Below, in pieces: positions 18,044-27,179 of a stretch of 64,000 nt of DNA. The position numbers and the translations under genes are program-made. Below the pieces are notes generated by a model. It ran no database searches. It saw only the letters and a program-made list of their open reading frames with translations, and was not told where the DNA came from. The first letter of the stretch is position 1. The number at the start of each line of letters is the position of its first letter. Location: assembly GCF_006385575.1 (NCBI RefSeq), contig NZ_CP041040.1, positions 1,736,001 through 1,800,000 of the forward strand, written 5' to 3'. This DNA comes from Microbacterium foliorum (GTDB lineage: Bacteria; Actinomycetota; Actinomycetes; Actinomycetales; Microbacteriaceae).

Positions 18044-19171
18044 CTAGCGAGATCGCTCGTGTCCGTGCTGCTTCCAGGGCATCTTCCGCACCCGAGGGCG
18101 GAGTCGTGAAGTGTTGTCCTGCCCAGACAGCCAGAGTAGCCACACCTCCTGAGGTTTCCCCTCAAGCAGGATTGCCCGCGTCGCCAGAGTGAGAGGGATC
18201 GCGAGGATTGCGCCGATTGGCCCCAAAACGAACGTCCAGAAGAACACCGAGAAGAAGCTTATGGTGAGGCTGAGCCCTACGGCGTCGCTTACGAACTTTG
18301 GTTGAACAAACACCTGCAGAGTCACATTCACGAAGCAGTAGATCACGACGACCGCGAGGAAGAGCTGCCATCCGCCAACTGCGAGCGCAAGCAGTGCGGG
18401 AGGCGCTAGTCCAATGACGAAACCGACAGTTGGAATGAAGTTTGTGACGAATGCGAGGACCGCCCATAGAACCGGCGCGGGAACTCCGAGCGACCACAGT
18501 GCGAGCCCGTCGATCGTCGCAACGATCGCTCCGAACACACTGTTAACGAGGTAGTACCGGCGAATAGCTGAATTCAGGTTGCTTATACGTTCAAGTCGCC
18601 CGGATGCCGCGGCGCCAAAGAGCTGGCGTGCCCGGCGGTACCGGCCAGCGTCCGCGGCAGCGACCACCACGTACGCACAGACAAGGAAGAGCGCGACTGC
18701 GGTGCCGCCGACTGACGCTCCGATCTCTCGTACGATGCTGACCGACGCCGCAAGATCGAGGGACGGTATCACTGATAGTTCTGGAGCAGCACCAGGGAAA
18801 GACATCACCCACTCATAGAGGGTCGGCGCAAGGTTGTCGAGTGCGCCTCCAGGGGCAAGGTCTTCGAACAGCTGAACCAGCTGACTCCCGGCGACCCAGA
18901 GCAGAGCGCCCGCCGCCGCAAGTACCCCGAACGCGACGACGACGATTGATACGGTGCCCAGCCACACCGTCCGTGACCGTGTGCGAGTGAGCACCGCGTC
19001 GCCTAGAGGAAGACACACAATGACGACAACTACCGCGACCGCGAGCGGTGCGATCAACCCGCGGGCGAGATGCAACCCCACAAGAATGATGACAGCGCAC
19101 GCGAGAGTGACCAGGATATGGGAGTGGGCGGGGCGTTGTCTCCCTGACGAGCCACTCGAGGACGTGAGCAT
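18044..19171 (-). CDS. AI-2E/PerM-family transporter (copy 1)
   Basis: Polytopic membrane protein of 375 residues with about eight helices. The family pattern is clear: LHLARGLIAPLAVAVVVVIV near the start, the periplasmic segment LVQLFEDLAPGG, then WAVLAFVTNFIPTVGFVIGL and FVLGPIGAILAIPLTLATRA. The substrate is unknown; the family includes the AI-2 exporter TqsA and Na+/H+ antiporters. A second copy is at 25925-27076. A near-match to the shared dyad lies 52 bases upstream of its start. Confidence 0.88.
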   Translation of the reverse strand: MLTSSSGSSGRQRPAHSHILVTLACAVIILVGLHLARGLIAPLAVAVVVVIVCLPLGDAVLTRTRSRTVWLGTVSIVVVAFGVLAAAGALLWVAGSQLVQLFEDLAPGGALDNLAPTLYEWVMSFPGAAPELSVIPSLDLAASVSIVREIGASVGGTAVALFLVCAYVVVAAADAGRYRRARQLFGAAASGRLERISNLNSAIRRYYLVNSVFGAIVATIDGLALWSLGVPAPVLWAVLAFVTNFIPTVGFVIGLAPPALLALAVGGWQLFLAVVVIYCFVNVTLQVFVQPKFVSDAVGLSLTISFFSVFFWTFVLGPIGAILAIPLTLATRAILLEGKPQEVWLLWLSGQDNTSRLRPRVRKMPWKQHGHERSR

Positions 19172-19483
19172 GCGGTCAGCGTAGTTCGCGCAGGCCGTCC
19201 AGCAGGGATCCGCGGGTGCAGTTCATCCATGGAGGGTGAGCCAGATGGCACCGGTGCGTAAATCACTGATCTGATCGCCGTGCGAGCAAGCGATCGGATA
19301 GCAGAGCGGAGTCGAGCGGTGGAACTCGGATGGACTTCGATGCAACTGCCCGCGTACTCGGGGCGCGTGCCCGGCCGTGCACGCCCGCAACACTCCCGCC
19401 GCTCGAACGTACGTCTTCGGTGCGCTGCTTCTCCTCTTGCGACCCGTCTCCGCTGGTCCTGCGAAGGCCTCACCCCGCCACGC
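19172..19483. other. Intergenic between AI-2E copy 1 and mscS
   Basis: About 310 bases without a supportable gene. Besides the dyad at 19223 I see nothing; the short plus-strand frames are Arg/Ser-rich and not convincing. Confidence 0.5.
19223..19239. promoter_or_regulatory. Shared dyad, site 1 (one mismatch)
   Basis: TCATCC-N5-GGGTGA, one base off the TCACCC-N5-GGGTGA dyad seen elsewhere in the cluster. It lies 52 bases upstream of the AI-2E copy 1 start on the minus strand. Confidence 0.5.
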
Positions 19484-20317
19484 TCAGATCTCTTCCGGCG
19501 CGGGTAGAGGCTTGGTCGCGGACTGACCTGTGACGGCATATGTGATGCCGCTCTCGGCGAGAATTTGCGAGATACGGCGCACAACATCCGATGACACAGC
19601 GTTCGCCTGCAACGGGTGGTGCCAGAACCGGACTTCGATGATGCTGCGCGTCGTCGACGCGTAGACGATGGTGGCCGTCGGAGGTTCGCGTGTGTGGACA
19701 CCCGCAGCGGATCGAGTTGCCTCCACGATGAGGTCTGAGATCGATTGCAGTTGGATCTCATCGCTGAGCCGAGCGCGCACGACGACCTCGCTCCTGCGTG
19801 CGCCGTACCGAGAGTCATTGACGAGGACTTCACTCAGCAACGTCGCATTGGGAACGTGAATGGTGCGACCATCGGAAGTCTCCACCACCACCGACCTCCC
19901 GTTGAGCTCGCGCACGATCCCTTCGACCGGTTCGTCCAACACGCCGATAGTCAGCTGCTCGCCGATCTGAATAGGCCGGCGCGATTGTAGAAGAACACCA
20001 GCGGCGAAGTTGTCGGCGACGCCACGCAGAACCAGGATCAGCACCACAACCGCGACGGCGGTCATCGCAAGCAGTGGCTGCACGTTAGCGCCGAGGAACG
20101 CAAGGCCGATCCCGATTCCGCCGAGGAGAATGACATACTGCGTGAGGCGCGCGGCGAGTTGGGCTACAGAGTCCGAGATCCCCGGTGTCTTGACGGCAAG
20201 CTTTCTCACGCCACTGCGTGCGAACCGCGAGACCAGCCAGCCTGTCAGAACCGACAGAATCGCGAAGACGACCTGCCACGGGGTCACACCCCCTGGGAAG
20301 AGGTCCGTGAAGCTCAT
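19484..20317 (-). CDS. MscS-type mechanosensitive channel
   Basis: Small-conductance mechanosensitive channel homologue of 277 residues. Three N-terminal membrane helices are present (VVFAILSVLTGWLVSRFA; YVILLGGIGIGLAFLGA; the pore-lining helix region LRGVADNFAAGVLLQSRRP). The MscS beta domain follows, starting IQIGEQLTIG with GIVRELNGRSVVVETSDG and IHVPNATLLSEVLVN. It protects against hypo-osmotic stress. It is divergent from the membrane-protein gene at 20463, with a perfect copy of the shared dyad between them. Confidence 0.88.
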   Translation of the reverse strand: MSFTDLFPGGVTPWQVVFAILSVLTGWLVSRFARSGVRKLAVKTPGISDSVAQLAARLTQYVILLGGIGIGLAFLGANVQPLLAMTAVAVVVLILVLRGVADNFAAGVLLQSRRPIQIGEQLTIGVLDEPVEGIVRELNGRSVVVETSDGRTIHVPNATLLSEVLVNDSRYGARRSEVVVRARLSDEIQLQSISDLIVEATRSAAGVHTREPPTATIVYASTTRSIIEVRFWHHPLQANAVSSDVVRRISQILAESGITYAVTGQSATKPLPAPEEI

Positions 20318-20401
20318 CGCAGCCGCCCGAGAGCATTCTCAGATCGGTCATAGGGCGTCATCTGCTCAGAATGCTCACCCGTCGCGCGCCACGCACGCGA
20401 C

Positions 20402-20422
20402 GGTCACCCGGCTCGGGTGACC
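20402..20422. promoter_or_regulatory. Shared dyad, site 2 (perfect)
   Basis: TCACCC-N5-GGGTGA extended to 9-base perfect arms (GGTCACCCG and its complement) around a 3-base centre. It lies between mscS and the 20463 gene, 41 bases before the latter's ATG. Confidence 0.65.
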
Positions 20423-20462
20423 GCAAGAACGGCCGCTGATCGATCTCCCGAAGAATGATGAG

Positions 20463-21092
20463 ATGACAGCGGACGACAATGCCCCCGTACCGAAGAGGAG
20501 GCGGGTTCTCGAGGTGATGACCGTCGTGACTCTCTCCATAACTGCGGTGCTCACCGCATGGTGCGGTTTCGAAGCCTCGAAATGGGGTGGCGAGATGTCG
20601 ATCGCGTTCAGCCAGGCTTCCAGCGCACGCGTTCAAGCCGCTTCAGCGGAGGCGACCGCTCAGGCAGCTCGCCAGTACGACCTGACGATCTATGCGGAAT
20701 GGATCATCGCTGAGCGCAACGGCGATCTTGACCTCATGAGTTTCATCGAGGAGCGGTTCACTGAGGAGTTCGCGATCGCGTTCACCGCGTGGCAAGACGG
20801 CGGCCGCACAGAACGGGGTCCGCTCGCTATGGCCGAGTATGTGCCCCCAGGGACCGCAGAAGCACAGGAGCTTTCGGAAAGGGCGGATTCCAAGTTCGAA
20901 GAGGCACTCATCAATAATCAGCGGGGAGACAACTACTCCCTCCTCACGGTCCTCTTCGCACTTGTCCTCTTCTTTGCAGCTCTCTCGCAAGCACAGCATC
21001 TGGCGTGGAGGCGACACACGTTCCTTGGACTTTCGGTCGCCCTCGGGGTCGTCGGAATCGTCATACTGGCGACATTCCCTGTCAAGATCTGA
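20463..21092 (+). CDS. Membrane protein, DUF4337-like
   Basis: 209 residues. A basic start (VPKRRRVLE) precedes one membrane helix (about 17-37). An Ala/Gln-rich helical segment (SQASSARVQAASAEATAQAA) and an acidic stretch follow, and two C-terminal helices begin with LLTVLFALVLFFAALSQAQH. The layout resembles DUF4337 proteins. The function is unknown. The gene follows the shared dyad and precedes another membrane protein on the same strand. Confidence 0.7.
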   Translation: MTADDNAPVPKRRRVLEVMTVVTLSITAVLTAWCGFEASKWGGEMSIAFSQASSARVQAASAEATAQAARQYDLTIYAEWIIAERNGDLDLMSFIEERFTEEFAIAFTAWQDGGRTERGPLAMAEYVPPGTAEAQELSERADSKFEEALINNQRGDNYSLLTVLFALVLFFAALSQAQHLAWRRHTFLGLSVALGVVGIVILATFPVKI

Positions 21093-21162
21093 ACCTCGTT
21101 CATCGCCTGATCGGGATGAACGGCTGTCGCCGACCCGCAACTCCGCGCCGATACTGTCTCAC

Positions 21163-22233
21163 ATGGACTCCACGACCGCACGCGCCGATACACTCGCCGT
21201 TGCCCGATCGAGCCTCAACACTGGCATGCGAGAGCGAGCGAGGGAGACGATCGGTCTTCAGACATCCGTCGTTGCGTTCCTCATAGTCGCAATCACAGCT
21301 CTGCCGGTCTTCGGCTTCGGCTCTGCGTCGATCGCCGGGCCGGGATCGGTGGGCCAGTACGCCGCAATCGCTTCCGGCGCCGCGGCGGCTGTCACCTTCA
21401 TCGTGGGCCGCGTGATCGTTGCGCCAGCGCACGAGCGCAATGGCTCGGCCCTAGGACGGGCCATCGACCTGTCGGCCCTCACTCTCGCTCACGCGATAAT
21501 CGCTCTCCTCGCCTGGACCTTGATCGCCGTGATCCTGAACGAAGGACTCGTCGGCGCGGTGGTCTTCCCTCTGCCCGTGTTGCTTCTCTCCGGAGCGGCA
21601 GCCGGACTCACCGCTTACGTGTCGTACTTCTCATCCACGCACCTCGACCTGCAGCTTTTTGCGACGGTGCTCGCCGTCTTCCTCGCGGTCGGAGTGTTGG
21701 CGAGCATGCTCACTGCGAGCGACCCGAACTGGTGGAAGGACAACCTCAGCGCGCTCGGCATGACCGACGATCTCTCGGCAAAGACATTCAATCTCACCTT
21801 GATCATTGCCGGTGTGATGGTCACCTCGCTCGCACGCTACGCCACGAGCGCGCTCCCGACGACGCAGGGCGGCGCTCGGGCTGTGCGTACTTGTCTCGTG
21901 CTCATCGGAGCGTTTCTCGCGTGCGTCGGCATCTTTCCGGTCGACCAGCACTTTGCATTGCACACCTCGGTGGCCTCGGGTATGGCTGTCTCCTTTGGCG
22001 TGCTCGTGATCTCCCTTCGATGGTGGTTGCCCGGTGTGTCGACCACCTTCCAGCTGCTGGGATACGTGTTTGTAGCAACGGTCGTGGTTTTGGCTGTGCT
22101 GTTCGCAGTCGGGTATTACACGCTCACTGCCGTCGAGTTGATCGTCGGTGTGATGGTCTTCGCATGGATCGTTCTTTTCATACGTGCGGCTGATGCACTT
22201 GCTCGAGATGCCCATGCTGCGGGGGCAGTTTAG
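21163..22233 (+). CDS. Polytopic membrane protein, DUF998-like
   Basis: 356 residues with about ten hydrophobic helices, very Ala/Val/Leu-rich. The segment DPNWWKDNLSALGMTDDLSAKTFNLTLIIAG and FPVDQHFALHTSVASGMAVSF resemble DUF998 integral-membrane proteins. ATG 21163 was chosen because the longer open frame from 20839 overlaps the upstream gene with non-membrane sequence. The role is unknown. Confidence 0.7.
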   Translation: MDSTTARADTLAVARSSLNTGMRERARETIGLQTSVVAFLIVAITALPVFGFGSASIAGPGSVGQYAAIASGAAAAVTFIVGRVIVAPAHERNGSALGRAIDLSALTLAHAIIALLAWTLIAVILNEGLVGAVVFPLPVLLLSGAAAGLTAYVSYFSSTHLDLQLFATVLAVFLAVGVLASMLTASDPNWWKDNLSALGMTDDLSAKTFNLTLIIAGVMVTSLARYATSALPTTQGGARAVRTCLVLIGAFLACVGIFPVDQHFALHTSVASGMAVSFGVLVISLRWWLPGVSTTFQLLGYVFVATVVVLAVLFAVGYYTLTAVELIVGVMVFAWIVLFIRAADALARDAHAAGAV

Positions 22234-22340
22234 GTATGCTCTTTTCCGCGAACAGTACGTCACATTGTGCCAATGTTCCGATATACCGGATTGAGCCCCA
22301 GGCCTTGATGGACCGACCATGACTCGCTAGCTTGGGGGCC

Positions 22341-24884
22341 ATGACGGTCCCCAGACGTCTCACAGGAAACATTCCCCCAGCACGCTTTCGCTTGCCGGCA
22401 CGAGGCACTGGCGCGCTTTTGCGAGAACGCGTGAGTGATGCGATCGAGAGAGCGTTGGCCGATCGAGCGGTCAGTGTGGTCAGCGCCCCGAGCGGATACG
22501 GAAAGACAACCGCCGTTGCCGACTGGGCCACCGCTCAGTCATCGCTCTCCTGGCTCCTTTTGAATTCACTCGATACTGATCCGTCCCATCTGAATCGAGG
22601 GGTGCTCGACGCTCTCGGCCGTGGGTACCGGCAGCTAGGGTTCGAGCTACCGTCTCTCGACGAGCGCGCTGATCCTGGTTATGTGTATGCGGCCCTCCGT
22701 GACACCATCGCCGACACCGGCGTCGAGATGCAGTTGGTCGTGGATGATGCACACCACGCGGGGGAGGGCTGGCGGCGTGGCCTTCTCGGAATGCTTGCGG
22801 ACGAACCGCCAGAACACCTTCGAATGGTCCTTGTCGGCACGACTCTCCTGGACGTGACGATGTCACGGGAGCGGTTGCTCGATCCATCGCTCTTCGTCGG
22901 CGCGGATGAGTTGCGCTTCACCGAAGAAGAGATCGAGCGTCTCGCACAGGAAGCTGATCAGACCGTCGATTCGACCGCCCTCCTCCGAGAAACCCATGGT
23001 TGGCCGATCGCAGTCCGGATGGTCATGATCGGTGGGAACGAGCCGACGTCGGTTGCCACGACGGCAAAGACCTTCCTCGGGGACTACGTGCGTGACTACG
23101 TGCTGGCGGCCCTCGACCCCGATCTGGCGGCCTTCGTCCTCGCGACGACGATCTGCAAAGAGGTCACGGCAGATCTTGCCGCCGCGATCACGGGGTCATC
23201 GGATGCCGCGGAGTTGCTCGAGCGGTGCGTACGGCTGGGGCTTTTCGTCGATCGGTTCTCGACTCCGTCTGGCGTCGTTTTCCGCTGGCACGGTGCATTC
23301 GTTCGAACCTGCGCCGATATTCGACGCTCCGACCCGGATGGGACTGCGACCCGCCACCGTGCCGCGGCTGCGCACCTAGCCTCGACGGAACCTGTCAGGT
23401 CGATCGAGCACTCTCTTCGAGCCCACGATGCGAAGACAGCACGCGACACGCTCATGTCGCGGTGGGTGACACTTCTGATGAACGGAAGCGGTATCGAGGT
23501 GGAGTCAGCGGCATCGAGGCTCCTTCGCGAGAGTCCGGGAGACACCGACCTGCAGTTCGTTCTGGCGTGTGCGACTGATGTCGTCGGCGATCATCACCTC
23601 GCGAGCGAGATGATGAGTCGGGCGGAGAAGTCTGCCGCCTCCAGCGCGATCCAGTCGACGACCGCCGACATCGCTCGCCTGTTCGTCTGCGACGACCCTG
23701 GCAAGGTCTGCGGCGCAGTGACCAGACTTCGGCAGGTGACGACGACGGCCGCCTATAGCGGCTCCGAGCACTACGCAGCGATCAACATACTCCTGGGGTG
23801 GGCCGAACTCAGAAACCCCACCAACCCGGCACTGCCCGCGGAATACTTCGCCTCCGCCGCCCGCGAGGACGGAGAGGACTTCGACCCTTCGATCAGACAG
23901 CGCGCACTTGGCCACCTGGCGTTCGGTCTTACTTGGGCCGGACGTTTCGCCGATGCCGCGGAGACCTTGACGCAGATGAAGACCTCTGGATGGTCCAGCG
24001 TCGCGAGCGGTCGCACCTACGCGAACGCGAGCGGCAAAGCCGCTGCAGGGTATGTGGCGTATTGGGCGGGAGAGAGCGCGGCGTGCGCCCGAGAGTTCAG
24101 CGACGTTCTCAACATCAGCGGGCACGACCCGTCATTCGCCGCGGTCGCTCGAATGATGATTGCCTACGCTGCTGCGGAAGGCGCAGACGCGTCAGCGATT
24201 CGGCGAGCAGCGATCGGCATTCAAGAGATCCCCATCGAGACTCTCCATGGGGTTCCATGGCAGGTGTTTCGAGAGTCGTCCATAGCCATGCTCGAGGAGG
24301 CATCCGGGAACCTCGACAGAGCCGCGCGAATCGCCAGGAAGTACACGCAATGCCCGACTCTTCCGGTGGTCGTTGTCGCTCTGGCCGGGATACTGCGCCG
24401 AGCGGGCGAATACGGGGAAGCTCTTCGGATGCTTCGATCTCTGCACCTTTTCTCAGAAGTGTCCTATGTGAAGACCGCCACGCTCATGACCGCAGCCGTC
24501 ATTCGTCGGCACGCTGGAGACCATTCGCTCGCTCACGAGCTCTGCGAGGCTGCGCTTGCCGTAGCGGCGAAAGAGAATGTGCGGCTCCTCTTCGCCCCTC
24601 GGGAGATCTCCGCGCGGAAGCTGCTGAGCGAACACATCCATGCCGGTTCACAGTTCGAGGACTTCATCAGCGCATGCCTTGCATCTGACGTCGCCGGCTC
24701 GCAGGTAGAGGCGCTGTCCGTTCGCGAACGCGATGTGTTCCGCCAGCTTCAGACGTCGCGGACACTGCCTGAGATAGCCGAGGTGCTCAACCTGTCGATC
24801 AACACTGTGAAGACGCACCAGCGGGCGATCTACCGCAAGCTCGGGGTCGCGTCTCGGCGCGATGCTGTACGCACCACCGTCTGA
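22341..24884 (+). CDS. MalT/LuxR-type large regulator (LAL/STAND ATPase)
   Basis: An 847-residue cytosolic regulator. The N-terminal NTPase has Walker A in APSGYGKTT (49-57) and a Walker B-like QLVVDDAHHAG. The middle is a long Ala-rich helical-repeat sensor region. The C-terminal LuxR HTH is LSVRERDVFRQLQ...LPEIAEVLNLSINTVKTHQRAIYRKLG. This is the MalT-like architecture, in which ligand and ATP drive oligomerisation on promoters. ATG 22341 is preferred to the in-frame TTG at 22332. It lies in the middle of the membrane-gene cluster, making it one candidate for the regulator that reads the shared dyads; this is inference. Confidence 0.88.
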   Translation: MTVPRRLTGNIPPARFRLPARGTGALLRERVSDAIERALADRAVSVVSAPSGYGKTTAVADWATAQSSLSWLLLNSLDTDPSHLNRGVLDALGRGYRQLGFELPSLDERADPGYVYAALRDTIADTGVEMQLVVDDAHHAGEGWRRGLLGMLADEPPEHLRMVLVGTTLLDVTMSRERLLDPSLFVGADELRFTEEEIERLAQEADQTVDSTALLRETHGWPIAVRMVMIGGNEPTSVATTAKTFLGDYVRDYVLAALDPDLAAFVLATTICKEVTADLAAAITGSSDAAELLERCVRLGLFVDRFSTPSGVVFRWHGAFVRTCADIRRSDPDGTATRHRAAAAHLASTEPVRSIEHSLRAHDAKTARDTLMSRWVTLLMNGSGIEVESAASRLLRESPGDTDLQFVLACATDVVGDHHLASEMMSRAEKSAASSAIQSTTADIARLFVCDDPGKVCGAVTRLRQVTTTAAYSGSEHYAAINILLGWAELRNPTNPALPAEYFASAAREDGEDFDPSIRQRALGHLAFGLTWAGRFADAAETLTQMKTSGWSSVASGRTYANASGKAAAGYVAYWAGESAACAREFSDVLNISGHDPSFAAVARMMIAYAAAEGADASAIRRAAIGIQEIPIETLHGVPWQVFRESSIAMLEEASGNLDRAARIARKYTQCPTLPVVVVALAGILRRAGEYGEALRMLRSLHLFSEVSYVKTATLMTAAVIRRHAGDHSLAHELCEAALAVAAKENVRLLFAPREISARKLLSEHIHAGSQFEDFISACLASDVAGSQVEALSVRERDVFRQLQTSRTLPEIAEVLNLSINTVKTHQRAIYRKLGVASRRDAVRTTV

Positions 24885-24930
24885 AGCTCTCAGAGACCCA
24901 GAGTCGGAGTTGCGGGCGTCCCTCCGAAAC

Positions 24931-25371
24931 CTACGGGGACCGGGAGTCGCGAGCGGACTTCCAGACCGCGTTCGCATGGGATCCGGCGACCGGGTGCGTT
25001 GCGAGAACGTCTGCTCCTAGAGCCGCAAGTTCCCTCGAGAATCGCTCGACCCACGTGGGCTCGACCAGAACCAGCGCAGCGCGATCCCCGGGGGCAAGAT
25101 CCGTACACAGCGAGCGTGCGTCGTCCACGCTGAGAAGGCCCGCAAGGCGAAGCCCGAGGCCGGCAAGGCGGAACATCTCGGCGTCGACCTCGACGTACTC
25201 GAAGCTACCGTCGCTCGCTCGTCGGACGACGAGGAAGTCCAGCAGGCGGAGCGTTCCGCTCTCCACCTGGCGAAGCAGCGCCTCGAGCACCGCAGGCCGA
25301 GGGCGGTCGCTGTCGACGTGGACGACGACGACAGATACGTCGCGCAGCCCGTCGTTCGTCACAGCGACCAC
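24931..25371 (-). CDS. DUF6325-like protein (copy 1)
   Basis: 146 residues, soluble and acidic. It reads VVVVHVDSDRPRPAVLEALLRQVESGTLRLLDFLVVRR and later LAPGDRAALVLVEPTWVERFSRELAALGADVLAT. The copy at 28868 has the same plan (LIDTGIVRLLDFVVIAR; PPGRSAAIAVLELTYARDLAEKL). The function is unknown. It follows the SHOCT gene by 12 bases on the same strand. Confidence 0.75.
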   Translation of the reverse strand: MVAVTNDGLRDVSVVVVHVDSDRPRPAVLEALLRQVESGTLRLLDFLVVRRASDGSFEYVEVDAEMFRLAGLGLRLAGLLSVDDARSLCTDLAPGDRAALVLVEPTWVERFSRELAALGADVLATHPVAGSHANAVWKSARDSRSP

Positions 25372-25383
25372 CCTCTTGTGTTG

Positions 25384-25770
25384 TCAGCGGAGCGCGCGGG
25401 CCTTGATCGCTCCGAATTCCTCGCTCGTGATCGTCCCTGCCGCGAGGAGCTTCGATGCCTTCTCGATCTCGTCGCTGGGACTCGCGGTCGCCACGCTGCG
25501 GATGTAGGAATCCGCAGCGTTCTGGCTGTCGCGGACGGCAGAAGCGCTCCTCTCTGCCATGCCGTTACCCCGAGCGATCAAGTACACCAGTGCGGTGAGG
25601 AACGGCACGAAGACAAGGAAGAGCATCCAGATGGCCTTCAGCCAGCCATTCAGAGCATGGTCACGGAAGATGTCGGCGATGATGCCGAACAGAACCATCA
25701 AGTACGAGATGAATACGAACGCCCAGAAGAACCACCAGATGATGGCCCAGAAGCTTTCCCATATGGACAC
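25384..25770 (-). CDS. SHOCT-domain membrane protein
   Basis: 128 residues. Two membrane helices (about 8-32 and 42-65) resemble the PLDc_N domain (WFFWAFVFISYLMVLFGIIADIFRD; WMLFLVFVPFLTALVYLIARG). The C-terminal SHOCT motif is EKASKLLAAGTITSEEFGAIKARAL. SHOCT domains are oligomerisation or membrane-targeting modules of unclear role. It is the first gene of an operon with DUF6325 copy 1, and its upstream region holds two copies of the shared dyad. Confidence 0.82.
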   Translation of the reverse strand: MSIWESFWAIIWWFFWAFVFISYLMVLFGIIADIFRDHALNGWLKAIWMLFLVFVPFLTALVYLIARGNGMAERSASAVRDSQNAADSYIRSVATASPSDEIEKASKLLAAGTITSEEFGAIKARALR

Positions 25771-25842
25771 GGTCGACTCCTAACAGTTGAGTTGTGCTTG
25801 TGGCGATGGTGGCACTTCGACTTCTCCGGACGGTGCCACACC

Positions 25843-25859
25843 TCACCCGCATCGGGCGA
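25843..25859. promoter_or_regulatory. Shared dyad, site 3 (one mismatch)
   Basis: TCACCC-N5-GGGCGA in the divergent region between the SHOCT gene (minus) and AI-2E copy 2 (plus). Confidence 0.5.
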
Positions 25860-25893
25860 CCTTGCGCGTCGAAGCCCACTCACACTCCGGTGC

Positions 25894-25910
25894 TCACCAG
25901 AAAGAGGTGA
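25894..25910. promoter_or_regulatory. Shared dyad, site 4 (inner bases changed)
   Basis: TCACCA-N5-AGGTGA, same spacing as the other sites, 51 bases beyond site 3 (start to start, about five helical turns) and just upstream of AI-2E copy 2. Confidence 0.5.
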
Positions 25911-25924
25911 GGGACCCCTGACGC

Positions 25925-27076
25925 GTGCACGACCGAGTCGATAGCGTTCCCAGGGTGAGACCAGTTCCGAAGTCCGAGTCGAGCACGCAGCAACGCGGGG
26001 GCACCGGTGTCTTCCGTGTGCTTCCTGCACACCCGATGCTGTCGGGGTTCAGCGTTGCCGTCGGGGTGCTGCTTGCTGTCGCCCTGGCTGCGACAGTGGC
26101 CGGGATCGCTACCGTACTCATCTCAATCTTCCTCGGGATGTTCCTCGCGCTGGGGCTGGATCCGGCGGTCCGCGCTCTTGAAAGGCGTGGCGTCTCACGA
26201 GGCGCCGGTATCGCGATCGTGGCAGCGATCTTCATCATCGTGGTGACGGTTATTCTCCTCGTCGTCGTACCTGCCACCGTCAGGCAGATCTCCGCGGTCG
26301 TCAATTCAGCGCCAGACACGATCGCCGCAATGCAGGCGAGCGATTGGTACGCCAGACTCGAAGCGTGGTTGGGAGTGGACCTTTCGCTGGCCCTCGCTGA
26401 CGCAGTTCGCTCTCTCACGAGCGTCTCGTCGTTCCTTGCGATCTCGGGCGGAGTGCTCAGAGTGGGTTTCGGGATCCTCGGCGGGGTCTCCAGTTTCGTC
26501 GTCGTCGTCGTGTTGACTCTCTACTTCGTCTCATCGCTGGACAGCATCAAGACGGCACTGGCGGAGTTGATTCCGCTCTACCGGCGGGAACGGTTCTCGC
26601 GCCTGTTGGACGAGATCACGAGTTCCGTGGGCGGCGTGGTCGCAGGAGGCGTGACGTTGTCGCTCATCAATGCATCCGTCGTGCTCCTGCTGCAAGTGTT
26701 GCTCGGTTCGTCGATCCCTGTGGTCTTGGCCATCGCAGCCTTCTTCATCACGCTCGTCCCGATGATCGGTTCACTGGTCTTCCTCGTCGTCGGGGGAGTG
26801 GCGACCCTGTTCATCAGCCCCTTGGCTGCGCTGATCTTCGTCGTCGCGTACCTCGTGTACATCCAAGTCGAGGCATACGTCGTGACGCCGAGAGTCATGG
26901 GCCGCGCGGCGGCAGTCCCGGGCGTCCTCGTCATCATCGGGGCGATGGTGGGCGCAACGCTGATGGGGCTGTTGGGGGCCCTCGTCGCGATTCCGATCAC
27001 CGCGTCGATTCTCATCGTCATCCGGCAGGTGTGGATACCCGCCCAGAACGCGAAGGCCGTCGCTGCGGACGAATGA
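25925..27076 (+). CDS. AI-2E/PerM-family transporter (copy 2)
   Basis: 383-residue membrane protein with about eight helices. It has LISIFLGMFLALGLDPAVRALERRG near residue 70, a periplasmic segment, and the conserved AAFFITLVPMIGSLVFLVVG and GALVAIPITASILIVIRQ. It is the paralogue of the gene at 18044, with the usual family length. GTG 25925 gives the longest frame; a later GTG (VRPVPKSES, about residue 11) is possible. The substrate is unknown. Two shared dyads lie upstream. Confidence 0.87.
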   Translation: MHDRVDSVPRVRPVPKSESSTQQRGGTGVFRVLPAHPMLSGFSVAVGVLLAVALAATVAGIATVLISIFLGMFLALGLDPAVRALERRGVSRGAGIAIVAAIFIIVVTVILLVVVPATVRQISAVVNSAPDTIAAMQASDWYARLEAWLGVDLSLALADAVRSLTSVSSFLAISGGVLRVGFGILGGVSSFVVVVVLTLYFVSSLDSIKTALAELIPLYRRERFSRLLDEITSSVGGVVAGGVTLSLINASVVLLLQVLLGSSIPVVLAIAAFFITLVPMIGSLVFLVVGGVATLFISPLAALIFVVAYLVYIQVEAYVVTPRVMGRAAAVPGVLVIIGAMVGATLMGLLGALVAIPITASILIVIRQVWIPAQNAKAVAADE

Positions 27077-27081
27077 GGCGG

Positions 27082-27098
27082 TCACCCCGCGCGGGTGA
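27082..27098. promoter_or_regulatory. Shared dyad, site 5 (perfect)
   Basis: TCACCC-N5-GGGTGA between AI-2E copy 2 and the SulP operon, about 80 bases upstream of the GTG start of SulP copy 1. Confidence 0.65.
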
Positions 27099-27179
27099 GC
27101 AAGGAATCGGCCGGAACGTGAGCGGTGCCACCATGAGTCTCAGTCGGCCTCTTGGCGACGGAGACTCGGAGGTGGAATC